Source: an uncultured Bacteroidota bacterium | GTDB lineage: Bacteria; Bacteroidota; Bacteroidia; Bacteroidales; F082 | Length of the DNA: 33,012 bases | Reading direction: 5' to 3' | Assembly: GCA_913009685.1 (NCBI GenBank) | Contig: CAJVXP010000026.1 | Span: 1-33,012, forward strand | Shown: positions 24,390-31,971 of the stretch, one piece after another | Layout of the letters: each line of letters begins with the position of its first letter | Numbering within the stretch: position 1 is the first letter of the stretch | Notes under the pieces: generated by a model | Database searches by the model: none | The model's input: only the letters and a program-made list of their open reading frames with translations | Told to the model about the DNA's origin: nothing | Translations under genes and position numbers: made by a program

Positions 24390-24489
24390 CGGAATATTGA
24401 ATGACTAATATTGAATGATGAATTAAAAAGGCTGTTCAGCATTAATCATTCAACATTAGTCATTAATCATTCAACATTCATCATTCATC
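24390..24489. repeat. Inverted array of TTGAATGA-type words between the tRNA genes
   Basis: The left arm (24390-24424) carries ATTGAATGA copies; the right arm (24440-24489) carries TCATTCAA and TCATTAATCATTCAA copies in the opposite orientation, around an apex GGCTGTTCAGC. The precursor RNA would fold into a long hairpin between the tRNAs. The spacing and units resemble the other short-word arrays here. Confidence 0.7.
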
Positions 24490-24492
24490 CGG

Positions 24493-24577
24493 TGCCCAGA
24501 ACAAGAATCGAACTTGCACTCCCAAAACGGGAACATGGCCCTCAACCATGCGCGTCTACCATTTCCGCCATCTGGGC
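24493..24577 (-). tRNA. tRNA-Leu (anticodon GAG)
   Basis: Minus strand GCCCAGA at the 5' end pairs with TCTGGGC at the 3' end, plus discriminator A. Anticodon stem CATGG/CCATG encloses TTGAGGG, giving anticodon GAG. A long variable arm (TTCCCGTTTTGGGAG) and a normal T arm fit leucine. CCA is incomplete. First gene of the pair, directly behind the promoter at 24590-24622. Confidence 0.95.
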
Positions 24578-24589
24578 TTAAGATGGGTG

Positions 24590-24622
24590 CAAAAATAGTA
24601 TTATTTCCTTTTTATTTGCAAA
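24590..24622 (-). promoter_or_regulatory. Bacteroidota promoter of the tRNA pair
   Basis: On the minus strand TTTG (24619-24622), a 21-base spacer, then TATTTTTG (24590-24597), matching both the -33 and the -7 consensus. It is the only promoter in the window in which both elements are perfect. The -7 box ends 13 bases from the tRNA 5' end. Confidence 0.75.
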
Positions 24623-24752
24623 TAATTGGAGAAATAATTTTTCACCGGGAAATTACCTTTTATGAAGTAGGGAAAAAAAGATTTCTGAGCCGGACGGACA
24701 AGATAATTTGCATTGCAGAAAACGGGGAATGTGCTCTTTTCAGAAAAACATT

Positions 24753-24760
24753 TATATTTG
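24753..24760 (+). promoter_or_regulatory. Bacteroidota -7 box (TATATTTG)
   Basis: A perfect TAnnTTTG match 19 bases before the ATG at 24779. It supports that start and rejects the in-frame ATG at 24713. Confidence 0.55.
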
Positions 24761-24778
24761 GCACTTAAAACTGGTGAT

Positions 24779-25903
24779 ATGGTTCAAATAAAAAAAGTTG
24801 AGAGTAAAAAAGATTTAAAAGCATTTATCGGATTTCCTTATAAGCTTTACGCTGATGATGCGATTTACGTCCCCGATTTGAGAATTGTTCAGAAGGAAAC
24901 GTTAGACAAAAAAAAGAATCCGTTCTTCCATCATGCCGATGCCGATTATTTTATTGCGCTTGATGAAAACGGTAAAGTAACAGGGCGTATTGGCGCTATC
25001 ACCAATGAGTATTACGTCAAACACTGGAACGAAAATTACGGTTTTTTCGGTTTTTTTGATTCTGTTAACGATAAGGAAGTTTCCGGGGCTCTTTTTGATG
25101 CGGCCAAAGGCTGGTTGAAAGAAAAGGGCGTTGATGGTGTTTATGGCCCCATGAATCCCTCCACAAACGATACCTGTGGTACGCTTATAGATGGTTTCGA
25201 TACGCCGCCTTATGTTATGATGGTTCACAACAAGCCTTACTACGACGAATTGATTCAGGCAGCCGGGTTTGGCAAAAGAATGGATTTGTTTTCCTACCGG
25301 TTTAAAGTGGATGCTTTACCCGGGAGATATCTTCAGCTGGCTGATAATATTGAAAAAAGACTGAATGCGGAGGATATTATCATTCGCAAGGTAAATTTTA
25401 AGAAAATTAAGGAAGAGGCTCCCAAATTGCAATATGTTTACAACAAAGCATGGGAAAAGAACTGGGGTTTTATTCCCATGGACGACGACGAGTTTAAAGC
25501 GCTGACGCAGGAGCTGAAAATGGTTACTTCTCCCGATTTTGTTTACATTGCAGAGGACAAAGGGAAACCGGTGGCTTTTATCGCCGTTTTGCCGGATATA
25601 AACCAGATTACAAAAACGATTCGTGATGGACGCCTTTTCCCTTTTAATTTTTTAAAATTAATCAATTTTAAGAAAAAAGTTACCCGTGGCAGAGTGCTTA
25701 CGCTTGGTTTGGTTGATGGCTACCGCCTCAAAGGAATTGATACGGTTATGTACGCCCGTTGTTTCAAAGCAGCCGAAAAATGGGGCTATAAAGAGGCCGA
25801 GGCAAGCTGGATTCTGGAGAATAATACTATGATGAACCGCATTTTGAAAAATATTAATGCGGACCCGTACAAAACATACCGCATCTACTCGCTGGATTTC
25901 TAA
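24779..25903 (+). CDS. GNAT-superfamily acyltransferase-like protein; candidate ceramide synthase
   Basis: 374 residues. It matches a large, poorly named family in which two GNAT-like halves are joined; family blocks are LPFKLY-type GFPYKLYADDAIYVPDLR at 16-33, KKNPFFHHADADYFIAL near 46, GRIGAITN, FGFFDSVND, VYGPMNPSTNDTCGTLIDGF and YVMMVHNKPYYDEL. The C-terminal half repeats a GNAT pattern (FVYIAEDKGKPVAFIAVLPD, VTRGRVLTLGLVDGYRLKGI, AEASWILENNTMMNRIL). Bacterial ceramide synthases of the Caulobacter type are GNAT-fold, and an SDR and an AUR1-like PAP2 follow in this operon, so N-acylation of a sphingoid base is plausible. That is inference; the annotated family has no fixed substrate. First gene of the operon. 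Confidence 0.75.
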   Translation: MVQIKKVESKKDLKAFIGFPYKLYADDAIYVPDLRIVQKETLDKKKNPFFHHADADYFIALDENGKVTGRIGAITNEYYVKHWNENYGFFGFFDSVNDKEVSGALFDAAKGWLKEKGVDGVYGPMNPSTNDTCGTLIDGFDTPPYVMMVHNKPYYDELIQAAGFGKRMDLFSYRFKVDALPGRYLQLADNIEKRLNAEDIIIRKVNFKKIKEEAPKLQYVYNKAWEKNWGFIPMDDDEFKALTQELKMVTSPDFVYIAEDKGKPVAFIAVLPDINQITKTIRDGRLFPFNFLKLINFKKKVTRGRVLTLGLVDGYRLKGIDTVMYARCFKAAEKWGYKEAEASWILENNTMMNRILKNINADPYKTYRIYSLDF

Positions 25904-25919
25904 AGGATTGGTAAATGTT

Positions 25920-26861
25920 ATGGTACAGTACTTTAAAAAAAGGGGCCTGAGTATCATCGACTTACTGAACACGGTATTTATTTTTGTCGTTTTTATTTTT
26001 TATCTCGTTTCGTTGCCGCGAAACCCTTATATCTTTTTGCCGGTCATTGTGCTGGGTTTTTCTCTCACGCTGGTATGGCTGGCGGTGTTTTTGCGCAAAA
26101 GTCAGAAAGCCGGGACGCCGCAGACCTTTTGGGGAAAACTGGGCAAGGCTTACCTGGACTTCTACCCGCTGATTTTCATGTTTGTGATTTTTGAGAGTTT
26201 CTTTATGATTCTTCCCTATTTCAATTCGCATGATTACGACCGCGAGTTGGCACAAATGGATTACCACATGTTTGGTGTTTATCCGACGGTGTGGATAGAG
26301 CAATGGGTAAGGCCGTGGCTGACCGATTTGCTCTATTTGGTCTATTTCATTTACTATCCCTTTCCGTTGTTTATCCTGGTTTATTTGTACAGGAAAAGAG
26401 AGTTCACTGCCCTCGACCGGAGTGTCTTTATCCTGCTCGTGGTGAATTATGGCGCCTACATTACTTATTTCTTTGTCCCGGCTATGGGACCGCGTTTTTA
26501 TGAGCCTGTCATGCAGCTGCAAAACAAAGCGTTGAACGGTATTTTTCTGGCTGTGCCCATCAGGGATTTCATCCATATTTTTGAGCCGAACAAGTTCGAT
26601 GTTTTTCCCAGTCTGCACATTGCCACTTCGTTAACTACCCTGATTATCATGGCCAGATACAACAAAAAAATGTTTCTTATCTTTATCCCATTCATTATAG
26701 GGATTCTGGTAGCGGTGATTTACTGCCGCTTTCATTATGTTGTGGATGTATTTGCCGGAATTGTGTGGACGGTCATTGCCGTCAGCCTGTCCGGAAGATA
26801 TTACGACAAGCGGATAAAAGGCAGGCTGACGCCTTATTGTAAAACTGAAAACAATGTTTAA
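25920..26861 (+). CDS. PAP2-superfamily membrane enzyme, AUR1/IPC-synthase-like
   Basis: 313 residues from the ATG at 25920 (16 bases after the previous stop). Six or more hydrophobic helices, starting VFIFVVFIFYLVSL at about 19-32. The PAP2 core is PSLHIATS with H233, then H272 and D276 in RFHYVVDVFAGIV; the FHYVVD form resembles the AUR1/PAP2_3 subgroup rather than the SRxxxxxH of ordinary PAP2 phosphatases. PAMGPRFYE near 193 is also typical of that subgroup. It would cleave a lipid phosphate or transfer a phosphoryl head group to a ceramide or diacylglycerol. It overlaps the CPBP gene by 8 bases. Lipid substrate not shown by sequence. Confidence 0.8.
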   Translation: MVQYFKKRGLSIIDLLNTVFIFVVFIFYLVSLPRNPYIFLPVIVLGFSLTLVWLAVFLRKSQKAGTPQTFWGKLGKAYLDFYPLIFMFVIFESFFMILPYFNSHDYDRELAQMDYHMFGVYPTVWIEQWVRPWLTDLLYLVYFIYYPFPLFILVYLYRKREFTALDRSVFILLVVNYGAYITYFFVPAMGPRFYEPVMQLQNKALNGIFLAVPIRDFIHIFEPNKFDVFPSLHIATSLTTLIIMARYNKKMFLIFIPFIIGILVAVIYCRFHYVVDVFAGIVWTVIAVSLSGRYYDKRIKGRLTPYCKTENNV

Positions 26862-27558
26862 AGGAATTACATTTGAAAAGCGCGACATTCATGTGTATGT
26901 GATACTTCTGAGCGCTCCGGTGTTGCTGACATTGTACCGTTATCACGGTTATCCGCAATTTTTCTACGAATATTTCCCGCAGTTTAAAACACTGGTCAAT
27001 GGTGATTTGATTGCCCGATTCTGGCAGTTCGGCGTATTCTTTGTGCTGATGTTTATCCTGCCGGTGTTGTACATTAAATTTGGGATGAAAAGCTCGCTGC
27101 GGCAGTTTGGCTGGGGCTGGGGCGATGTGAAATATGGTCTGAGATGGCTGATTAGCATACCGCTGTTGGTAGCGCCAATTATTTTTATTGCTTCAAAAAT
27201 GCCCAGTCTGCGCGTTGAGTATCCTTTGGCCAAGAGCCTTTTGGCAGATCAGGCACATCTGTTTGTTTATGAAACTGCTTACGTCCTGTTTTACTACGTA
27301 GCCTGGGAATTTTTCTTCCGTGGTTTTATACTCTTCGGATTGAAAGATCGTTTTGGCGCCGTGAATGCTATCCTTATTGAAACTATCTCCTCCTGTCTCG
27401 TGCATATTGACAAGCCTGAAGGCGAAATTATCGGTTCCATTGTGGTGGGAATATTGTTCGGCATGATTGCACTTCGCAGCCGTTCTATCTGGTATGTTTT
27501 TGCCATTCATGCTTCCATTGGGGTACTGACCGGCCTGTTTATAATCTATTTTCACTGA
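26854..27558 (+). CDS. CPBP-family intramembrane protein (Abi/CaaX-protease type)
   Basis: 234 residues, hydrophobic throughout, with about six membrane helices. The CPBP signature starts AWEFFFRGFILFGL at about 149-162; the usual EExxxR appears here as WExxxR, so the first Glu is replaced by Trp. The second motif is SSCLVHIDKPEGE and the third AIHASIGVLTG, so the conserved His are present. With one Glu missing the protein may still be active or may have become non-catalytic. The ATG at 26854 overlaps the PAP2 gene; the stop TGA shares its A with the next ATG (TGATG). Role in the operon is unknown, perhaps processing or stabilising a membrane partner. Confidence 0.82.
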   Translation: MFKGITFEKRDIHVYVILLSAPVLLTLYRYHGYPQFFYEYFPQFKTLVNGDLIARFWQFGVFFVLMFILPVLYIKFGMKSSLRQFGWGWGDVKYGLRWLISIPLLVAPIIFIASKMPSLRVEYPLAKSLLADQAHLFVYETAYVLFYYVAWEFFFRGFILFGLKDRFGAVNAILIETISSCLVHIDKPEGEIIGSIVVGILFGMIALRSRSIWYVFAIHASIGVLTGLFIIYFH

Positions 27559-28544
27559 TGGAAAAAGTACTGGCAACCGGCGCCAATGGTTTTATCGGCA
27601 GCAACCTTTGCCGGAGGCTGCTCTCCGAAGGGTATGAAGTTAACGCACTGGTACGGAAAAGTTCCGATTTGCAGTTTATTGAAGGATTGCCGTTAAAACT
27701 GTTTTATGGCGATATTACCTTACCGGGGACGCTTAAACCGGCGATGGAAGGGGTTCGAAAAGTTTTTCATGTGGCGGGACTGGCGGCCGACTGGGGTCCG
27801 TATTCACTTTTTGAGAAAATTAATTTTCACGGAACAAAGAATGTGGTGCTGGCAGCGGATGCGGCAGGAGTAAAACGTTTTGTGTATGTCAGCACGGTGG
27901 CTTTTCACGGTTTCGGAAAGCGAAATGTGACGGAAACTTCTCCGCCGGCAAAAAAGCTTATCCCTTACGCCAAAACCAAGCTCATGGCTGAGGAGTGGTT
28001 GTGGGATTTTGCCGGAAAAACTTCAATGGAAATTACGGCTGTCCGTCCGGGAAATGTCTTTGGTGTCAACGACAGGACATTCATTTTCAAATATATCGAT
28101 GCCCTTTTACAGGGAAAGTTTGCCGAAATAAATCACGGTCGTAGTAAAACCTGTCCTGTTTATGTGGAAAACCTGGCGGACATTATGATGCTGGTTGCCA
28201 CCGAACCCAAGGCTGTTGGGAACGCTTATCTTGCCACCGATGGACTGGATATCTGCTGGCACGAATTCAACGAAGTGCTGACAAAGCAACTTGGCATTCC
28301 GTTACCCAAAACATCGCTTCCTTACGGACCGGCCATGGCTGTCGCCAAGAGTTATTATGCTGTTCACCGGCTGCTGGGGTTGCGAAGCGAACCTTTTTTG
28401 ACACCTTACCGTATCAACAACGGCGGAAAAGATTATCATTTCAGCATTCAAAAGCTAAAAGATCATTTTGGCTATGTTCCGAAAATCGGGCTGGAAAAGG
28501 GGCTCAAAAGAACAGTGGAGAGCTATCGGAGACAGTCACTGTAA
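27558..28544 (+). CDS. Extended SDR, 3-beta-HSD/epimerase-like; candidate ceramide reductase
   Basis: 328 residues. An extended short-chain dehydrogenase: the NAD(P) loop TGANGFIGS at 7-15, FHVAGLAADWGPYSLF and KINFHGTKNVVLAA downstream, catalytic Y137 and K141 in YAKTKLMAEE, and VRPGNVFG after it. The whole looks like the 3-beta-hydroxysteroid dehydrogenase/epimerase branch. The Caulobacter ceramide reductase CerR belongs to the same broad branch, and the GNAT and AUR1-like genes ahead of it make a lipid reductase plausible; sugar epimerase or another lipid oxidoreductase remain alternatives. Last gene of the operon, joined to the CPBP gene by TGATG. Confidence 0.82.
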   Translation: MEKVLATGANGFIGSNLCRRLLSEGYEVNALVRKSSDLQFIEGLPLKLFYGDITLPGTLKPAMEGVRKVFHVAGLAADWGPYSLFEKINFHGTKNVVLAADAAGVKRFVYVSTVAFHGFGKRNVTETSPPAKKLIPYAKTKLMAEEWLWDFAGKTSMEITAVRPGNVFGVNDRTFIFKYIDALLQGKFAEINHGRSKTCPVYVENLADIMMLVATEPKAVGNAYLATDGLDICWHEFNEVLTKQLGIPLPKTSLPYGPAMAVAKSYYAVHRLLGLRSEPFLTPYRINNGGKDYHFSIQKLKDHFGYVPKIGLEKGLKRTVESYRRQSL

Positions 28545-28613
28545 CAGCGGATGTTTTAGCAAGAACAAAAAGTAGAATTTTTTATTTCCGGCTGTTTACT
28601 TCCGCAAATTTTT

Positions 28614-28621
28614 TAAATTTG
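28614..28621 (+). promoter_or_regulatory. Bacteroidota -7 box (TAAATTTG)
   Basis: A perfect TAnnTTTG match 23 bases before the ATG at 28644. No -33 TTTG at the usual distance. Confidence 0.55.
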
Positions 28622-28643
28622 TGTCTCTTTAACAGCCATATTT

Positions 28644-30197
28644 ATGTTTACCGAAAAAGACCTTCAACAGATAAAATCCAAAGGTATTTCTCCCGAAACA
28701 GTCGAAAAACAGATGGAACGCTTTAAAACCGGGTTTCCTTTTATCCGGCTTGCCGCTCCGGCTGTTCCGGGTAACGGATTGCTCTCGTTTGGAGAAATAG
28801 AGGTAAAGGAACTAAAAGCCTTTTTTGATGAAACCAAAGATGATTACGAAATTCTGAAATTTGTTCCGGCCTCCGGTGCTGCCAGCCGTATGTTTAGGAG
28901 ACTTTTCGCCTTTCGTCAGTCTTTTTCAGGAACCCCGGAGGAAATCGACCGGCTTGAAAAGGAACACGATTTGCAGAGCCCGGGTTATTTCTTTAAAAAT
29001 CTGGAGAAGTTTGCTTTTTACAATGTGTTGTCTGAGGCCTTACAAAAAGATGGTCTCGACCTGGAAATCCTTCGCCAACAAAAAGATTATAACGTCATTT
29101 TGGATTATCTCCTTACGGATAAAGGGCTGAATTACGGCATGTTACCTAAAGCATTGTTGCATTTTCATCTCTATCCGGATGGCCCCCGCCGGGCTTTTGA
29201 GGAGCATTTGGCAGAGGCGGCACACTATGCTGCGAACAAAGAAGGGGTGGCACGGGTGCATTTTACTGTCTCCCCCGAACATCAGCAGGAATTTGAGAAA
29301 GCGGTGGAATCGGTACGCGGGAAATATGAAAACCATTTTGGCATTCGTTTCGATATCAGCTTCTCGCAACAAAAACCTTCAACGGACACCCTGGCGGTGG
29401 ACTTGCATAACGAGCCTTTCCACAACGAAGATGGCAGTCTGCTGTTTCGTCCCGGCGGACACGGTGCCCTCATCGAAAATCTGAACGACCTGAAAGGTGA
29501 AATCATTTTTGTGAAAAACATCGATAATATTGTCCCCGACCGGCTTCGCGATACGACTTATCTCTACAAAAAAGTGATTGGTGGTTTGCTGTTCCGGCTT
29601 CAGGAAAAGACATTTGATTACCTTGATAAACTTGAAGATGCCAACCTCTCGGATGAGGCGTTAGACGAAATAAAAACTTTTGCACATGAGCAACTGAATA
29701 TTTTTATTCCCGTGGCTTACGAAGGATACGAGAAAATGGAAAAGATTGATTTTCTGTTTGGTAAGCTCAACCGTCCCATGCGGGTAGCCGGAATGGTGAA
29801 AAATGAAGGAGAACCCGGCGGCGGGCCGTTTTGGGTGGTCAATGAGCAGGATGAATGGTCGTTGCAGATCGTAGAATCATCTCAGATGAATTTGAAAGAT
29901 GTGGAGCAACAGAAGATTGTCTCCGGGGCAACGCATTTTAATCCGGTGGACCTGGTTTGCGGCGTACGCGACTACCAGGGAGATCCCTTTGACCTCAGGG
30001 AATTTGTAGATCCTCAGACGGGTTTTATTTCCGTTAAGTCGAAAGATGGTCGCGAGTTGAAAGCCCTGGAACTCCCGGGGTTGTGGAACGGAGCAATGGC
30101 CGACTGGATAACCCTTTTTGTGGAAGCGCCGCTCGTTACCTTTAATCCGGTGAAAACCATTAACGACCTGCTGCGGCCTCAACATCAACCGGAATAA
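28644..30197 (+). CDS. DUF4301 family protein
   Basis: 517 residues, cytoplasmic in appearance (no signal, no membrane helix). It matches the Bacteroidota family DUF4301 by the block LKFVPASGAASRMFRRL (from 71) and by HLYPDGPRRAFEEHLAEA, PFHNEDGSLLFRPGGHGALI, NRPMRVAGMVKNEGEPGGGPFWV and the C-terminal GLWNGAMADWITLFVE. The loop PASGAASRM recalls the nucleotide-binding loop of sugar nucleotidyltransferases, and FRPGGHGALI their metal-site region, so a nucleotidyltransferase-like fold is possible, but no reaction is established. Transcribed alone from the box at 28614; the lipid operon lies just upstream. Confidence 0.85.
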   Translation: MFTEKDLQQIKSKGISPETVEKQMERFKTGFPFIRLAAPAVPGNGLLSFGEIEVKELKAFFDETKDDYEILKFVPASGAASRMFRRLFAFRQSFSGTPEEIDRLEKEHDLQSPGYFFKNLEKFAFYNVLSEALQKDGLDLEILRQQKDYNVILDYLLTDKGLNYGMLPKALLHFHLYPDGPRRAFEEHLAEAAHYAANKEGVARVHFTVSPEHQQEFEKAVESVRGKYENHFGIRFDISFSQQKPSTDTLAVDLHNEPFHNEDGSLLFRPGGHGALIENLNDLKGEIIFVKNIDNIVPDRLRDTTYLYKKVIGGLLFRLQEKTFDYLDKLEDANLSDEALDEIKTFAHEQLNIFIPVAYEGYEKMEKIDFLFGKLNRPMRVAGMVKNEGEPGGGPFWVVNEQDEWSLQIVESSQMNLKDVEQQKIVSGATHFNPVDLVCGVRDYQGDPFDLREFVDPQTGFISVKSKDGRELKALELPGLWNGAMADWITLFVEAPLVTFNPVKTINDLLRPQHQPE

Positions 30198-30260
30198 AGA
30201 AGAAATCTTGATTTTGCTGTGATTTAGCAATATTTACGATGAAAAACCCAAATAAAATTC

Positions 30261-30268
30261 TACTTTTG
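30261..30268 (+). promoter_or_regulatory. Bacteroidota -7 box (TACTTTTG)
   Basis: A perfect TAnnTTTG match 15 bases before the ATG at 30283. It would serve the ABC transporter genes. Confidence 0.5.
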
Positions 30269-30282
30269 AAAACAAAAAAATA

Positions 30283-31764
30283 ATGACCGGAAGTTTTGTC
30301 TATCTCCAAATTAAACGGATTACCCGTTCTTCGTTTTGGCAAAAGAATCTTGCCATCAACATCATAATCAGTATTTTTTTATTCTTTATGTTGCTGGAAA
30401 TCTTTGCCGTGGGGCTGTTCCTTGAGGATATTCTCGCCAAGGCGGCAAAAAACGTAACGCCGGAACAACTACTTGACAAAGGGCTGATCTACTATTTTTT
30501 GGTTACGTTCATGCTGCGGTTTTTCTTTCAGGAACTGCCCACCATGGAAATTACACCTTTGCTGCACCTGCCGGTGAAAAAGAGCAAAATCAGCTTGTTT
30601 TTGAATTACCGCTCGTTGTTGTCGTTCTTCAACTTTCTGCCTTTTTTGTTGTTTTTGCCTTTCGCCGTGCGTTACCTGCCGGCACATTATCCGGCTATGT
30701 CAGTTGCTGCCTGGTTCATGGCGCTGTTCTTTTTAGAGATGAGCTCCAACTTTCTGGCTATCCGGGTGAAAAGAAAATCTACCGTTACACCTTCGGTGAT
30801 TCTGATAATTTTTGGTGTTATGCTGGTTATCGGCTTCCTGGAGAAGTTCCATATTTTTTCGCTGTCTGTAATTTCCGCCTGGTATTTCGGTCGTGTTTTG
30901 CAGCAACCGGTTTGGGTGTTGCTTCCGCTGGCAGCTGCCGTATTTTTCTTTTGGGAGAATTTTCGCTACACCAGAAGTCACAGCTATCTTGAGGATTTAA
31001 GCCGGAAGAAGCATCGTTCTGAAAAGCTCAGCAGCCATCTCGAGGGACTGGAAAATCGCGGGAAGATCGGCACTTTGATTTTGAAAGAAGTGCGGCTGCT
31101 GTTGCGAAACAAACGGTCGAAACAGATGCTGTTTTTTGCTTTACCAATCTTTCTGCTTTACGGACTGTTTTTCTATCCCGATCCTAAAAATCTGAGCCAT
31201 AATTTCCTGCTTGACTTTGTGGGTGTCTTTATCTCCGGTGGTTTTTTGATTGCTTACGGACAATACATTCTGGCCTGGGAGAGCCGTCATTTCGATTTTA
31301 TTCTGACCGCAAATATCAAAACGGATGAGTTTTTCAAAGCAAAATACTACCTGATGACCATTCCCACATTGTTGCTTTTCTTTTTGACCATTCCGTATGT
31401 GTATTTCGGCACGAAAGTGCTGGCTGTCAATACGGTTATGCTTTTCTATAATCTGGGAATCAATGCACCGTTGCTGTTGTTTCTCGCCTCTTTTAACCGC
31501 AAACGTATGGAACTCGACCGTGGCCAGATGATGAACTACCAGGGTGTGGGCATAAATAATTTTATTAACGTTATCCCTTTGTTGGCTGTGCCTGTTTTGC
31601 TGGATCTGTTGTTTACCGCTTTTTTCGGCCATATAGCCTCCTTGTGGATTATATTTTTACTGGGCATTACCGGTATTTTCTTTCACCGTCAGCTGATACA
31701 AATGGCAGTCAGATTTTTTGTGAAAAACAGATATAAAATTGCAGAAGGATACAGGAGTAGTTAG
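30283..31764 (+). CDS. ABC transporter permease, DUF5687 family
   Basis: 493 residues with about ten hydrophobic helices in two sets (roughly 25-50, 65-80, 100-125, 138-165, 170-235, then 285-310, 320-345, 360-385, 395-410 and 435-480). Family features seen: LRFFFQELPTMEITPLLHLP at about 78-97 and KEVRLLLRNKRSKQMLFFAL near 268-287. The central hydrophilic part is basic. DUF5687 proteins pair with an ABC ATPase, here at 31972, and the pair presumably exports or flips an unknown substrate. A minisatellite begins directly at the stop codon and separates the two genes by 207 bases. Confidence 0.85.
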   Translation: MTGSFVYLQIKRITRSSFWQKNLAINIIISIFLFFMLLEIFAVGLFLEDILAKAAKNVTPEQLLDKGLIYYFLVTFMLRFFFQELPTMEITPLLHLPVKKSKISLFLNYRSLLSFFNFLPFLLFLPFAVRYLPAHYPAMSVAAWFMALFFLEMSSNFLAIRVKRKSTVTPSVILIIFGVMLVIGFLEKFHIFSLSVISAWYFGRVLQQPVWVLLPLAAAVFFFWENFRYTRSHSYLEDLSRKKHRSEKLSSHLEGLENRGKIGTLILKEVRLLLRNKRSKQMLFFALPIFLLYGLFFYPDPKNLSHNFLLDFVGVFISGGFLIAYGQYILAWESRHFDFILTANIKTDEFFKAKYYLMTIPTLLLFFLTIPYVYFGTKVLAVNTVMLFYNLGINAPLLLFLASFNRKRMELDRGQMMNYQGVGINNFINVIPLLAVPVLLDLLFTAFFGHIASLWIIFLLGITGIFFHRQLIQMAVRFFVKNRYKIAEGYRSS

Positions 31765-31932
31765 GATGTGAGATGTTTGGATGTTGGATGTTTGGATGTG
31801 AGATGTTGGATGTTGGATGTTTGGATGTGAGATGTTGGATGTGAGATGTTTGGATGTGAGATGTTTGGATGTGAGATGTTGGATGTGAGATGTTTGGATG
31901 TGAGATGTTGGATGTGAGATGTTTGGATGTGA
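31765..31932. repeat. Minisatellite of GGATGTGAGATGTT(T) and GGATGTT(T) units
   Basis: About 168 bases consist entirely of units of 7-8 bases (GGATGTG, AGATGTTT, GGATGTT) joined into 14/15-base pairs; about ten copies of the 14/15-base unit are seen. The array abuts the permease stop (TAG at 31762-31764) and ends at a GACAAAG. It has no spacers of unique sequence, so it is not CRISPR. It lies between two genes of one transporter and would be in their mRNA. Confidence 0.9.
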
Positions 31933-31971
31933 CAAAGTTTATATTATTAGAATAACGAATGAAAATTTAAC

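Noticed and set aside
24713-24778. Earlier ATG for the GNAT-like protein
   Set aside because: It would place the start upstream of the perfect -7 box at 24753 and add 22 residues without family similarity.
26854-27558. Abortive-infection defence gene
   Set aside because: The CPBP family carries the name Abi, but the neighbours are lipid-type enzymes and no defence gene is in the window.
31765-31932. CRISPR array
   Set aside because: The units are contiguous 7-8 base words without unique spacers, and no cas gene is present.
31657-31935. Minus-strand ORF rich in Ser-His-Pro-Thr-Ile repeats
   Set aside because: It is the translation of the GGATGT minisatellite and overlaps the permease end.
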